A DNA stretch of 21,045 bases from Gracilariopsis chorda (GCA_003194525.1 NBIV01000507.1:1-21045), one strand, 5' to 3'; counted from the stretch's first letter, positions 1-7,835 are shown. The notes: generated by a model from the sequence alone, not told the origin. A program made the numbers and translations.

Positions 1-1
1 A

Positions 2-136
2 AGGGAAGGAGCTAAAGCCCCTAAAACCCCTAAAGCCCCTAAACCGGGTAAGGGTAAATCCAAGGCCGGACCGTCCAAGAAGAACAAGTCGAAAAACGGG
101 CAAGGCGCTCCAGAACGGGGCGCCAAAGCAAACTAA
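2..136 (+). CDS. ORF1 C-terminal fragment, copy A
   Basis: The last 44 codons and stop of the ORF1 protein, identical in translation to the same part of the complete copies. It covers the Lys/Pro/Ala-rich basic tail (the AKAPKTPKAP stretch and KKNKSKNG), probably a nucleic-acid-binding or nuclear-targeting region. The upstream part lies outside the window, so start and intactness are unknown. Confidence 0.75.
   Translation, partial: REGAKAPKTPKAPKPGKGKSKAGPSKKNKSKNGQGAPERGAKAN
12..43 (+). repeat. telomere-like repeat inside ORF1, copy A
   Basis: About four CCCCTAAA-type repeats within coding sequence, on the same strand as the telomeric tract at 11138-11331. In copy A this lies almost at the left edge of the window. 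Confidence 0.7.
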
Positions 137-180
137 ACCGTACTAGACCACGGAAGCCCCGCTCTTCCCAGTCCAACGAA

Positions 181-1877
181 GTGAAGTTCAACACTCCTAT
201 TGGCATCCCGATTGAAGAAGTACCGTACTGTGTACGAAGAGTTCTCTCTGTTGGTGGTGGATTTGCCATAAGGACTTCACTCAAGGACTGCCTCAACGAA
301 GCTATCTCCAAGCTTCCTGGGAAACTCGAGAAGACGGGACAAGGGCTACCTAAGTCTACCTCCGAAATGGTTCTGAGGACCTGAGGGAAGCTGTTGAATC
401 GGTGAACTCAACTAGGAAGCCCGGAGCCCTTTCTAGCATCTTAAAGAAAGGTTCGAATACATCCGGAAGAAGAATTGGATTGTGAAGGAATCAGACAAGA
501 ACCTAGGCCTGGTGCTTATGCACAAAGAGGTATACTCCAACCTCGTAGAGGGGGAGTTAAGCAAGGGTGTATTTCTCTGAAGTGAACTCATTTCCTTATG
601 AGCAGATCTTCAGTAACCTTGTGAGGCTTACCAGAATAGGTAAGCTACCTCAACAGGAAAGGGAACTGATTTTGGATGAGGCTAAGGAACGCCAAAGCCC
701 CAACCCCTTCTATATCCTTCCGAAGATCCACAAGTCCACACTTGGAAGCAGGCCTATAACCGCTCAATGTTCATTCATATTGAGTGGTTTATCTCAAAGG
801 CTAAGCTCCGTCCTGAATGAGGTTGTACAGAGTATCAGAGTTATCACTGTCAACAGCAAACAGGCCGTGCGGCAATTGGAACAGCTGTATCTGCCCAAAG
901 ACTGCATCTTCGTTACTTATGATGTCGAAAGATGTTACCCTAACATTGACATCGATGATGCATGCAGAACACTGGTGGAATGCTTGCCTCATATCTTCCA
1001 AACCCAGAACTTCTTCTGGGCTCAAGTCCTACGCTTCATTATGAAGAACAACTTCATAACAGTGGACGGGAAGACGTACAAGCAGGAAACTGGTACAGCA
1101 ACAGGAACAGCAGTAGCTCCGGCTTTTGCCAATCTGTACCTGTATTTCAAGTTCCAACCGATCTTCAGAAGATTTGCCAAGGATATCATCTTTCAGAGGC
1201 GCTATATTGACGATGGGTTTATGATTCTAAGGAGCATAGGTGACCCCCAAAAAATTTTGGGATACCTGAACGCTTCAACAAACCTATCACTCACATATGT
1301 AGTAAGCCCTGGAAGAGCGGTATACCTTGATTTGGAAATCTACAAAGGAAAAAGGTTTTATAAGGAAAATCGTCTTGACTTGATGGTTTATACAAAACCA
1401 ATCTCAAAATTCCTTTATCTCCATGGCAAATCAGACCATCCGGAACACGTCTTTATTGGTATTGTGAAAGGAGAAATGATTCGCTATCTCCGCAACACAA
1501 ACTCTGAAGACGTATGGAAAAGGAAGGTAGCCTTTCTCTTTGGAAAGCTATCTCAACGAGGGTACACGAGGAAATACCTAAAGGAAGCTATCAAGTATGT
1601 TAGCTATAAGGATCGGGAATCCTATCTTCAAAATGATAGGAAAAAGGAACCGTTCAACCCAGGCCCATTTGTGACATGCCAATTCCATCCAGGCGCAAGG
1701 AAAGCTTGGAAAAGGCTGTACCAGTATGCTACATTGAAGTACATCTGGCCAGCCATCAAGGAACAGTGGCCCCACACGCTAATTCATTCAAGAGGCAAAA
1801 CGGTGGCCAAGGCGATCATATCGAGCAAGGAACAAACGAAGGAAGGCACCAGCAATGACATACAGCAAGACCTTTGA
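181..1877 (+). pseudogene. PLE reverse transcriptase ORF2, copy A, frameshifted
   Basis: The same ORF2 as at 3159-4856, but with three single-base homopolymer differences: one G missing near 376-377, one G missing near 450-451, and one extra T near 572-574. The net change is -1, so the reading frame breaks after codon 67 (stop ending at 384) and reopens at about 567-1877, where all catalytic motifs are intact and identical to the other copies. All three changes lie within 200 bases, in homopolymers, near the edge of the sequence, while the next 1.3 kb shows none. Sequencing or consensus error at a contig end is therefore as likely as true inactivation. Confidence 0.8.
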
Positions 1878-1962
1878 GTCCTGCGGGTCCTGCAGGTCCT
1901 TTAAGGTCTGCAAGGCCTAGGTGTCATAGCTGTAATACGTAGAGCAGTGAGTAGAATAGGTC

Positions 1963-1970
1963 TATATAAG
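1963..1970 (+). promoter_or_regulatory. TATA box, copy A
   Basis: TATATAAG followed by GGC, 86 bases after the ORF2 stop and 56 bases before the hammerhead paired region (2026). A start about 30 bases downstream would put the transcript 5' end just ahead of the ribozyme and would transcribe copy B. No transcript evidence is available. Confidence 0.6.
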
Positions 1971-2025
1971 GGCTACCCGCCTAGCGGAATCCCTTCTCCC
2001 CTCATCTCTCCTCACCACCAACCGA

Positions 2026-2061
2026 GGCACTGATGAGTCATAAAGACGAAAGCGCTCTGCC
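2026..2061 (+). ncRNA. type I hammerhead ribozyme, copy A
   Basis: Stem I GGCA (2026-2029) pairs with TGCC (2058-2061). The CTGATGA core is at 2030-2036. Stem II GTC (2037-2039) pairs with GAC (2045-2047) across loop ATAAA. GAAA is at 2048-2051. Stem III is only the self-complementary AGCGCT (2051-2056), followed by cleavage nucleotide C2057, so cleavage is predicted between 2057 and 2058. Very short palindromic stem III is typical of PLE hammerheads, which are reported to act as dimers. All conserved core bases are present. Confidence 0.88.
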
Positions 2062-2088
2062 CAAGTCAACTGTCTAAGCCTTAAGCCG

Positions 2089-2159
2089 TCTCTCTCCCTT
2101 CCCTTTCCCCTTCCCCGCCCCCTTCCCTTTCCCTCCTCCCCCCTCCCTCCTTTTCCCTC
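2089..2159 (+). other. polypyrimidine tract, copy A
   Basis: 71 bases of C and T broken by one G at 2117. It lies between the ribozyme and the unit junction, so it is both 3' sequence of copy A and predicted 5' leader of copy B. Confidence 0.8.
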
Positions 2160-2200
2160 ACCGCGAAGCGACGCCGCACATCCCCACCGCAACATTTCAA

Positions 2201-2213
2201 CCTAAAAACCCCT
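2201..2213 (+). repeat. telomere-like unit junction A/B
   Basis: CCTAAAAACCCCT, identical to the sequence where copy D runs into the telomeric tract. After this point copy D continues as telomeric repeat, while here copy B begins with TTTGCGGGACAG. This defines the unit boundary. Confidence 0.8.
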
Positions 2214-2268
2214 TTTGCGGGACAGTTGCCGTCGCCAGTCTCTTCTCAGCCATCCGCCACCCTTTACC

Positions 2269-3114
2269 ATGGCTCCCGGCACCCGTTCGGCTTCCAACGC
2301 CGCTTCGAACGACGGGATTTACAGCTCGATTGAGGAGCACCTTCACACCGTCACTGCACCCCTCGGCAAACGGATAGAAGATATTGAGAAGAAGATTGCC
2401 TCTCGCCGCGTCGTTCTGAATCAGCACTCTGAACATCGACGAAATGGAACGCTGCCGAAAGGGTTTGTGGCGCCGCGAATGCCACAAATCCCAGCGACCA
2501 TGGCGAATGAATTCCGTGAGAAGTTTGACTCCCTGGCTGAAAAATTCACAAAGGATGTACTCGATGTCGCCATCGTACTCCGAAACAAAGAAGTGAATCA
2601 GCTTCAGGCCGAGAAGGATCAGATCGTCAAAGACACCAAGGAAAAAGTCCACGAGGCACTCACTTATGCCGCAGGACTCCTTGACGATCTCCAACCCTCG
2701 GGTATCCCCTCCCTGGTCCAACGCTATATGACCAACTTTCTAAACCAACTCCAGGAGCAGAAAAGGGATAACGATGTCGCTTCAGTCTTCAAGGACTTTG
2801 TCACCAGAGAGAAGAAAGCAGCGGACCTCCTGAAGAATGCTGCTGCCGAGGCCGATGAAGTGGAGGCTCCTGAAGGAGTCGATCGGCTGCGCAAGGAGGT
2901 CCATTCAATGAAGAAGGAGATAGCTGCTCTCCGCTCTGGGAAGGCCAAGGATACCCCTAAAGGGAATAAAAAACCCTCAAGGGAAGGAGCTAAAGCCCCT
3001 AAAACCCCTAAAGCCCCTAAACCGGGTAAGGGTAAATCCAAGGCCGGACCGTCCAAGAAGAACAAGTCGAAAAACGGGCAAGGCGCTCCAGAACGGGGCG
3101 CCAAAGCAAACTAA
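2269..3114 (+). CDS. ORF1 gag-like coiled-coil protein, copy B
   Basis: A 281-aa protein of unknown family, probably the RNA-binding structural partner of the reverse transcriptase. The start is the ATG at 2269 in a strong ACCATGG context; the frame is open a little further upstream but has no ATG. Visible features are a short coiled coil (about residues 28-48), a helical Glu/Lys-rich middle (about 80-190), a second heptad region (about 204-223), and a very basic Lys/Pro/Gly tail (224-281). No CCHC zinc knuckle is visible. Residues about 240-251 are encoded by telomere-like DNA. ORF2 follows 44 nt after the stop in the -1 frame, and its open frame reaches back to 3036, overlapping ORF1. A gag-like role is inferred from position and composition only. 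Confidence 0.85.
   Translation: MAPGTRSASNAASNDGIYSSIEEHLHTVTAPLGKRIEDIEKKIASRRVVLNQHSEHRRNGTLPKGFVAPRMPQIPATMANEFREKFDSLAEKFTKDVLDVAIVLRNKEVNQLQAEKDQIVKDTKEKVHEALTYAAGLLDDLQPSGIPSLVQRYMTNFLNQLQEQKRDNDVASVFKDFVTREKKAADLLKNAAAEADEVEAPEGVDRLRKEVHSMKKEIAALRSGKAKDTPKGNKKPSREGAKAPKTPKAPKPGKGKSKAGPSKKNKSKNGQGAPERGAKAN
2990..3021 (+). repeat. telomere-like repeat inside ORF1, copy B
   Basis: Four successive CTAAAGCCC / CTAAAACCC-type units, read in the ORF1 frame as alternating Ala, Lys, Pro and Thr. The spacing and strand match the C-rich telomere strand. Confidence 0.75.
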
Positions 3115-3158
3115 ACCGTACTAGACCACGGAAGCCCCGCTCTTCCCAGTCCAACGAA

Positions 3159-4856
3159 GTGAAGTTCAACACTCCTATTGGCATCCCGATTGAAGAAGTA
3201 CCGTACTGTGTACGAAGAGTTCTCTCTGTTGGTGGTGGATTTGCCATAAGGACTTCACTCAAGGACTGCCTCAACGAAGCTATCTCCAAGCTTCCTGGGA
3301 AACTCGAGAAGACGGGACAAGGGCTACCTAAGTCTACCTCCGAAATGGTTCTGAGGGACCTGAGGGAAGCTGTTGAATCGGTGAACTCAACTAGGAAGCC
3401 CGGAGCCCTTTCTAGCATCTTAAAGAAAGGGTTCGAATACATCCGGAAGAAGAATTGGATTGTGAAGGAATCAGACAAGAACCTAGGCCTGGTGCTTATG
3501 CACAAAGAGGTATACTCCAACCTCGTAGAGGGGGAGTTAAGCAAGGGTGTATTCTCTGAAGTGAACTCATTTCCTTATGAGCAGATCTTCAGTAACCTTG
3601 TGAGGCTTACCAGAATAGGTAAGCTACCTCAACAGGAAAGGGAACTGATTTTGGATGAGGCTAAGGAACGCCAAAGCCCCAACCCCTTCTATATCCTTCC
3701 GAAGATCCACAAGTCCACACTTGGAAGCAGGCCTATAACCGCTCAATGTTCATTCATATTGAGTGGTTTATCTCAAAGGCTAAGCTCCGTCCTGAATGAG
3801 GTTGTACAGAGTATCAGAGTTATCACTGTCAACAGCAAACAGGCCGTGCGGCAATTGGAACAGCTGTATCTGCCCAAAGACTGCATCTTCGTTACTTATG
3901 ATGTCGAAAGATGTTACCCTAACATTGACATCGATGATGCATGCAGAACACTGGTGGAATGCTTGCCTCATATCTTCCAAACCCAGAACTTCTTCTGGGC
4001 TCAAGTCCTACGCTTCATTATGAAGAACAACTTCATAACAGTGGACGGGAAGACGTACAAGCAGGAAACTGGTACAGCAACAGGAACAGCAGTAGCTCCG
4101 GCTTTTGCCAATCTGTACCTGTATTTCAAGTTCCAACCGATCTTCAGAAGATTTGCCAAGGATATCATCTTTCAGAGGCGCTATATTGACGATGGGTTTA
4201 TGATTCTAAGGAGCATAGGTGACCCCCAAAAAATTTTGGGATACCTGAACGCTTCAACAAACCTATCACTCACATATGTAGTAAGCCCTGGAAGAGCGGT
4301 ATACCTTGATTTGGAAATCTACAAAGGAAAAAGGTTTTATAAGGAAAATCGTCTTGACTTGATGGTTTATACAAAACCAATCTCAAAATTCCTTTATCTC
4401 CATGGCAAATCAGACCATCCGGAACACGTCTTTATTGGTATTGTGAAAGGAGAAATGATTCGCTATCTCCGCAACACAAACTCTGAAGACGTATGGAAAA
4501 GGAAGGTAGCCTTTCTCTTTGGAAAGCTATCTCAACGAGGGTACACGAGGAAATACCTAAAGGAAGCTATCAAGTATGTTAGCTATAAGGATCGGGAATC
4601 CTATCTTCAAAATGATAGGAAAAAGGAACCGTTCAACCCAGGCCCATTTGTGACATGCCAATTCCATCCAGGCGCAAGGAAAGCTTGGAAAAGGCTGTAC
4701 CAGTATGCTACATTGAAGTACATCTGGCCAGCCATCAAGGAACAGTGGCCCCACACGCTAATTCATTCAAGAGGCAAAACGGTGGCCAAGGCGATCATAT
4801 CGAGCAAGGAACAAACGAAGGAAGGCACCAGCAATGACATACAGCAAGACCTTTGA
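3159..4856 (+). CDS. ORF2 Penelope-like reverse transcriptase, no endonuclease, copy B
   Basis: RNA-dependent DNA polymerase of the retroelement. Numbered from the GTG at 3159 (565 aa): N-terminal PLE region with VLSVGGGF (21-28) and KESDKNLGLVLM (103-114); LPKIHK (180-185) with RPI (191-193); catalytic Asp in TYDVE (D248); GTATGTAVAPAFANLY (305-320); the YIDD box (342-345, D344/D345); YLDLEIY (382-388); then thumb motifs KSDHPEH (417-423) and QRGY (459-462). The PLE linker-like end starts at FVTC (497). The protein stops about 65 residues later with no GIY-YIG domain. The first in-frame ATG is codon 63, inside the conserved N-terminus, so translation must begin at a non-AUG codon or through ORF1 by -1 frameshifting or reinitiation. 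GTG is only a coordinate choice. Confidence 0.93.
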   Translation: MKFNTPIGIPIEEVPYCVRRVLSVGGGFAIRTSLKDCLNEAISKLPGKLEKTGQGLPKSTSEMVLRDLREAVESVNSTRKPGALSSILKKGFEYIRKKNWIVKESDKNLGLVLMHKEVYSNLVEGELSKGVFSEVNSFPYEQIFSNLVRLTRIGKLPQQERELILDEAKERQSPNPFYILPKIHKSTLGSRPITAQCSFILSGLSQRLSSVLNEVVQSIRVITVNSKQAVRQLEQLYLPKDCIFVTYDVERCYPNIDIDDACRTLVECLPHIFQTQNFFWAQVLRFIMKNNFITVDGKTYKQETGTATGTAVAPAFANLYLYFKFQPIFRRFAKDIIFQRRYIDDGFMILRSIGDPQKILGYLNASTNLSLTYVVSPGRAVYLDLEIYKGKRFYKENRLDLMVYTKPISKFLYLHGKSDHPEHVFIGIVKGEMIRYLRNTNSEDVWKRKVAFLFGKLSQRGYTRKYLKEAIKYVSYKDRESYLQNDRKKEPFNPGPFVTCQFHPGARKAWKRLYQYATLKYIWPAIKEQWPHTLIHSRGKTVAKAIISSKEQTKEGTSNDIQQDL

Positions 4857-4941
4857 GTCCTGCGGGTCCTGCAGGTCCTTTAAGGTCTGCAAGGCCTAGG
4901 TGTCATAGCTGTAATACGTAGAGCAGTGAGTAGAATAGGTC

Positions 4942-4949
4942 TATATAAG
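4942..4949 (+). promoter_or_regulatory. TATA box, copy B
   Basis: TATATAAG at the same place as in copy A. It would drive transcription of copy C. Confidence 0.6.
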
Positions 4950-5004
4950 GGCTACCCGCCTAGCGGAATCCCTTCTCCCCTCATCTCTCCTCACCACCAA
5001 CCGA

Positions 5005-5040
5005 GGCACTGATGAGTCATAAAGACGAAAGCGCTCTGCC
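5005..5040 (+). ncRNA. type I hammerhead ribozyme, copy B
   Basis: Base-for-base the same as the ribozyme at 2026-2061. Predicted cleavage is between 5036 and 5037. Two successive ribozymes bound a 2979-nt unit-length RNA. Confidence 0.88.
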
Positions 5041-5067
5041 CAAGTCAACTGTCTAAGCCTTAAGCCG

Positions 5068-5138
5068 TCTCTCTCCCTTCCCTTTCCCCTTCCCCGCCCC
5101 CTTCCCTTTCCCTCCTCCCCCCTCCCTCCTTTTCCCTC
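5068..5138 (+). other. polypyrimidine tract, copy B
   Basis: The same 71-base C/T tract as at 2089-2159, between ribozyme and junction. Confidence 0.8.
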
Positions 5139-5179
5139 ACCGCGAAGCGACGCCGCACATCCCCACCGCAACATTTCAA

Positions 5180-5192
5180 CCTAAAAACCCCT
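5180..5192 (+). repeat. telomere-like unit junction B/C
   Basis: CCTAAAAACCCCT directly followed by the next unit's TTTGCGGG. Confidence 0.8.
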
Positions 5193-5247
5193 TTTGCGGG
5201 ACAGTTGCCGTCGCCAGTCTCTTCTCAGCCATCCGCCACCCTTTACC

Positions 5248-6093
5248 ATGGCTCCCGGCACCCGTTCGGCTTCCAACGCCGCTTCGAACGACGGGATTTA
5301 CAGCTCGATTGAGGAGCACCTTCACACCGTCACTGCACCCCTCGGCAAACGGATAGAAGATATTGAGAAGAAGATTGCCTCTCGCCGCGTCGTTCTGAAT
5401 CAGCACTCTGAACATCGACGAAATGGAACGCTGCCGAAAGGGTTTGTGGCGCCGCGAATGCCACAAATCCCAGCGACCATGGCGAATGAATTCCGTGAGA
5501 AGTTTGACTCCCTGGCTGAAAAATTCACAAAGGATGTACTCGATGTCGCCATCGTACTCCGAAACAAAGAAGTGAATCAGCTTCAGGCCGAGAAGGATCA
5601 GATCGTCAAAGACACCAAGGAAAAAGTCCACGAGGCACTCACTTATGCCGCAGGACTCCTTGACGATCTCCAACCCTCGGGTATCCCCTCCCTGGTCCAA
5701 CGCTATATGACCAACTTTCTAAACCAACTCCAGGAGCAGAAAAGGGATAACGATGTCGCTTCAGTCTTCAAGGACTTTGTCACCAGAGAGAAGAAAGCAG
5801 CGGACCTCCTGAAGAATGCTGCTGCCGAGGCCGATGAAGTGGAGGCTCCTGAAGGAGTCGATCGGCTGCGCAAGGAGGTCCATTCAATGAAGAAGGAGAT
5901 AGCTGCTCTCCGCTCTGGGAAGGCCAAGGATACCCCTAAAGGGAATAAAAAACCCTCAAGGGAAGGAGCTAAAGCCCCTAAAACCCCTAAAGCCCCTAAA
6001 CCGGGTAAGGGTAAATCCAAGGCCGGACCGTCCAAGAAGAACAAGTCGAAAAACGGGCAAGGCGCTCCAGAACGGGGCGCCAAAGCAAACTAA
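5248..6093 (+). CDS. ORF1 gag-like coiled-coil protein, copy C
   Basis: 281 aa, identical to the ORF1 product at 2269-3114. Same ACCATGG start, two heptad regions and basic tail. Confidence 0.85.
   Translation: MAPGTRSASNAASNDGIYSSIEEHLHTVTAPLGKRIEDIEKKIASRRVVLNQHSEHRRNGTLPKGFVAPRMPQIPATMANEFREKFDSLAEKFTKDVLDVAIVLRNKEVNQLQAEKDQIVKDTKEKVHEALTYAAGLLDDLQPSGIPSLVQRYMTNFLNQLQEQKRDNDVASVFKDFVTREKKAADLLKNAAAEADEVEAPEGVDRLRKEVHSMKKEIAALRSGKAKDTPKGNKKPSREGAKAPKTPKAPKPGKGKSKAGPSKKNKSKNGQGAPERGAKAN
5969..6000 (+). repeat. telomere-like repeat inside ORF1, copy C
   Basis: Identical to the copy at 2990-3021. Confidence 0.75.
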
Positions 6094-6137
6094 ACCGTAC
6101 TAGACCACGGAAGCCCCGCTCTTCCCAGTCCAACGAA

Positions 6138-7835
6138 GTGAAGTTCAACACTCCTATTGGCATCCCGATTGAAGAAGTACCGTACTGTGTACGAAGAGTT
6201 CTCTCTGTTGGTGGTGGATTTGCCATAAGGACTTCACTCAAGGACTGCCTCAACGAAGCTATCTCCAAGCTTCCTGGGAAACTCGAGAAGACGGGACAAG
6301 GGCTACCTAAGTCTACCTCCGAAATGGTTCTGAGGGACCTGAGGGAAGCTGTTGAATCGGTGAACTCAACTAGGAAGCCCGGAGCCCTTTCTAGCATCTT
6401 AAAGAAAGGGTTCGAATACATCCGGAAGAAGAATTGGATTGTGAAGGAATCAGACAAGAACCTAGGCCTGGTGCTTATGCACAAAGAGGTATACTCCAAC
6501 CTCGTAGAGGGGGAGTTAAGCAAGGGTGTATTCTCTGAAGTGAACTCATTTCCTTATGAGCAGATCTTCAGTAACCTTGTGAGGCTTACCAGAATAGGTA
6601 AGCTACCTCAACAGGAAAGGGAACTGATTTTGGATGAGGCTAAGGAACGCCAAAGCCCCAACCCCTTCTATATCCTTCCGAAGATCCACAAGTCCACACT
6701 TGGAAGCAGGCCTATAACCGCTCAATGTTCATTCATATTGAGTGGTTTATCTCAAAGGCTAAGCTCCGTCCTGAATGAGGTTGTACAGAGTATCAGAGTT
6801 ATCACTGTCAACAGCAAACAGGCCGTGCGGCAATTGGAACAGCTGTATCTGCCCAAAGACTGCATCTTCGTTACTTATGATGTCGAAAGATGTTACCCTA
6901 ACATTGACATCGATGATGCATGCAGAACACTGGTGGAATGCTTGCCTCATATCTTCCAAACCCAGAACTTCTTCTGGGCTCAAGTCCTACGCTTCATTAT
7001 GAAGAACAACTTCATAACAGTGGACGGGAAGACGTACAAGCAGGAAACTGGTACAGCAACAGGAACAGCAGTAGCTCCGGCTTTTGCCAATCTGTACCTG
7101 TATTTCAAGTTCCAACCGATCTTCAGAAGATTTGCCAAGGATATCATCTTTCAGAGGCGCTATATTGACGATGGGTTTATGATTCTAAGGAGCATAGGTG
7201 ACCCCCAAAAAATTTTGGGATACCTGAACGCTTCAACAAACCTATCACTCACATATGTAGTAAGCCCTGGAAGAGCGGTATACCTTGATTTGGAAATCTA
7301 CAAAGGAAAAAGGTTTTATAAGGAAAATCGTCTTGACTTGATGGTTTATACAAAACCAATCTCAAAATTCCTTTATCTCCATGGCAAATCAGACCATCCG
7401 GAACACGTCTTTATTGGTATTGTGAAAGGAGAAATGATTCGCTATCTCCGCAACACAAACTCTGAAGACGTATGGAAAAGGAAGGTAGCCTTTCTCTTTG
7501 GAAAGCTATCTCAACGAGGGTACACGAGGAAATACCTAAAGGAAGCTATCAAGTATGTTAGCTATAAGGATCGGGAATCCTATCTTCAAAATGATAGGAA
7601 AAAGGAACCGTTCAACCCAGGCCCATTTGTGACATGCCAATTCCATCCAGGCGCAAGGAAAGCTTGGAAAAGGCTGTACCAGTATGCTACATTGAAGTAC
7701 ATCTGGCCAGCCATCAAGGAACAGTGGCCCCACACGCTAATTCATTCAAGAGGCAAAACGGTGGCCAAGGCGATCATATCGAGCAAGGAACAAACGAAGG
7801 AAGGCACCAGCAATGACATACAGCAAGACCTTTGA
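6138..7835 (+). CDS. ORF2 Penelope-like reverse transcriptase, copy C
   Basis: 565 aa from the nominal GTG, identical to the product at 3159-4856, with intact TYDVE and YIDD catalytic motifs and no endonuclease. It has the same lack of an upstream ATG. Intact in this copy, so potentially active. Confidence 0.93.
   Translation: MKFNTPIGIPIEEVPYCVRRVLSVGGGFAIRTSLKDCLNEAISKLPGKLEKTGQGLPKSTSEMVLRDLREAVESVNSTRKPGALSSILKKGFEYIRKKNWIVKESDKNLGLVLMHKEVYSNLVEGELSKGVFSEVNSFPYEQIFSNLVRLTRIGKLPQQERELILDEAKERQSPNPFYILPKIHKSTLGSRPITAQCSFILSGLSQRLSSVLNEVVQSIRVITVNSKQAVRQLEQLYLPKDCIFVTYDVERCYPNIDIDDACRTLVECLPHIFQTQNFFWAQVLRFIMKNNFITVDGKTYKQETGTATGTAVAPAFANLYLYFKFQPIFRRFAKDIIFQRRYIDDGFMILRSIGDPQKILGYLNASTNLSLTYVVSPGRAVYLDLEIYKGKRFYKENRLDLMVYTKPISKFLYLHGKSDHPEHVFIGIVKGEMIRYLRNTNSEDVWKRKVAFLFGKLSQRGYTRKYLKEAIKYVSYKDRESYLQNDRKKEPFNPGPFVTCQFHPGARKAWKRLYQYATLKYIWPAIKEQWPHTLIHSRGKTVAKAIISSKEQTKEGTSNDIQQDL

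Larger units (their letters stand above)
1..2213 (+). mobile_element. Penelope-like retroelement, copy A (cut by window edge)
   Basis: The outermost visible unit of a tandem array. It begins inside ORF1, 11 bases before the telomere-like coding repeat, and runs through ORF2, TATA box, hammerhead ribozyme and pyrimidine tract to the terminal CCTAAAAACCCCT. It matches copies B-D except for three single-base homopolymer changes between about 376 and 574. Whether position 1 is a true 5' truncation or only the window edge cannot be told. Confidence 0.9.
2214..5192 (+). mobile_element. Penelope-like retroelement, copy B (complete unit)
   Basis: A complete 2979-bp unit: 55-nt leader portion, ORF1 (2269-3114), 44-nt spacer, ORF2 (3159-4856), then TATA box, hammerhead, pyrimidine tract and telomere-like end. 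It is an endonuclease-lacking PLE, the group that includes Athena and Coprina, known to sit at telomeres in rotifers and fungi. No target-site duplication or poly(A) separates it from its neighbours. Confidence 0.9.

Noticed and set aside
2197..2721. 174-aa minus-strand ORF opposite ORF1
   Set aside because: A shadow frame. The plus strand has the Kozak start and the coherent coiled-coil protein.
3429..3440. GGTTCGAATAC, resembling a tRNA T-arm / B box
   Set aside because: It is in the middle of the conserved reverse transcriptase ORF, with no A box, acceptor stem or anticodon arm.
3017..3544. 175-aa minus-strand ORF (and copies in other units) opposite the ORF1/ORF2 junction
   Set aside because: A shadow of strongly coding plus-strand sequence, with no recognisable domain and repeated only because the unit repeats.
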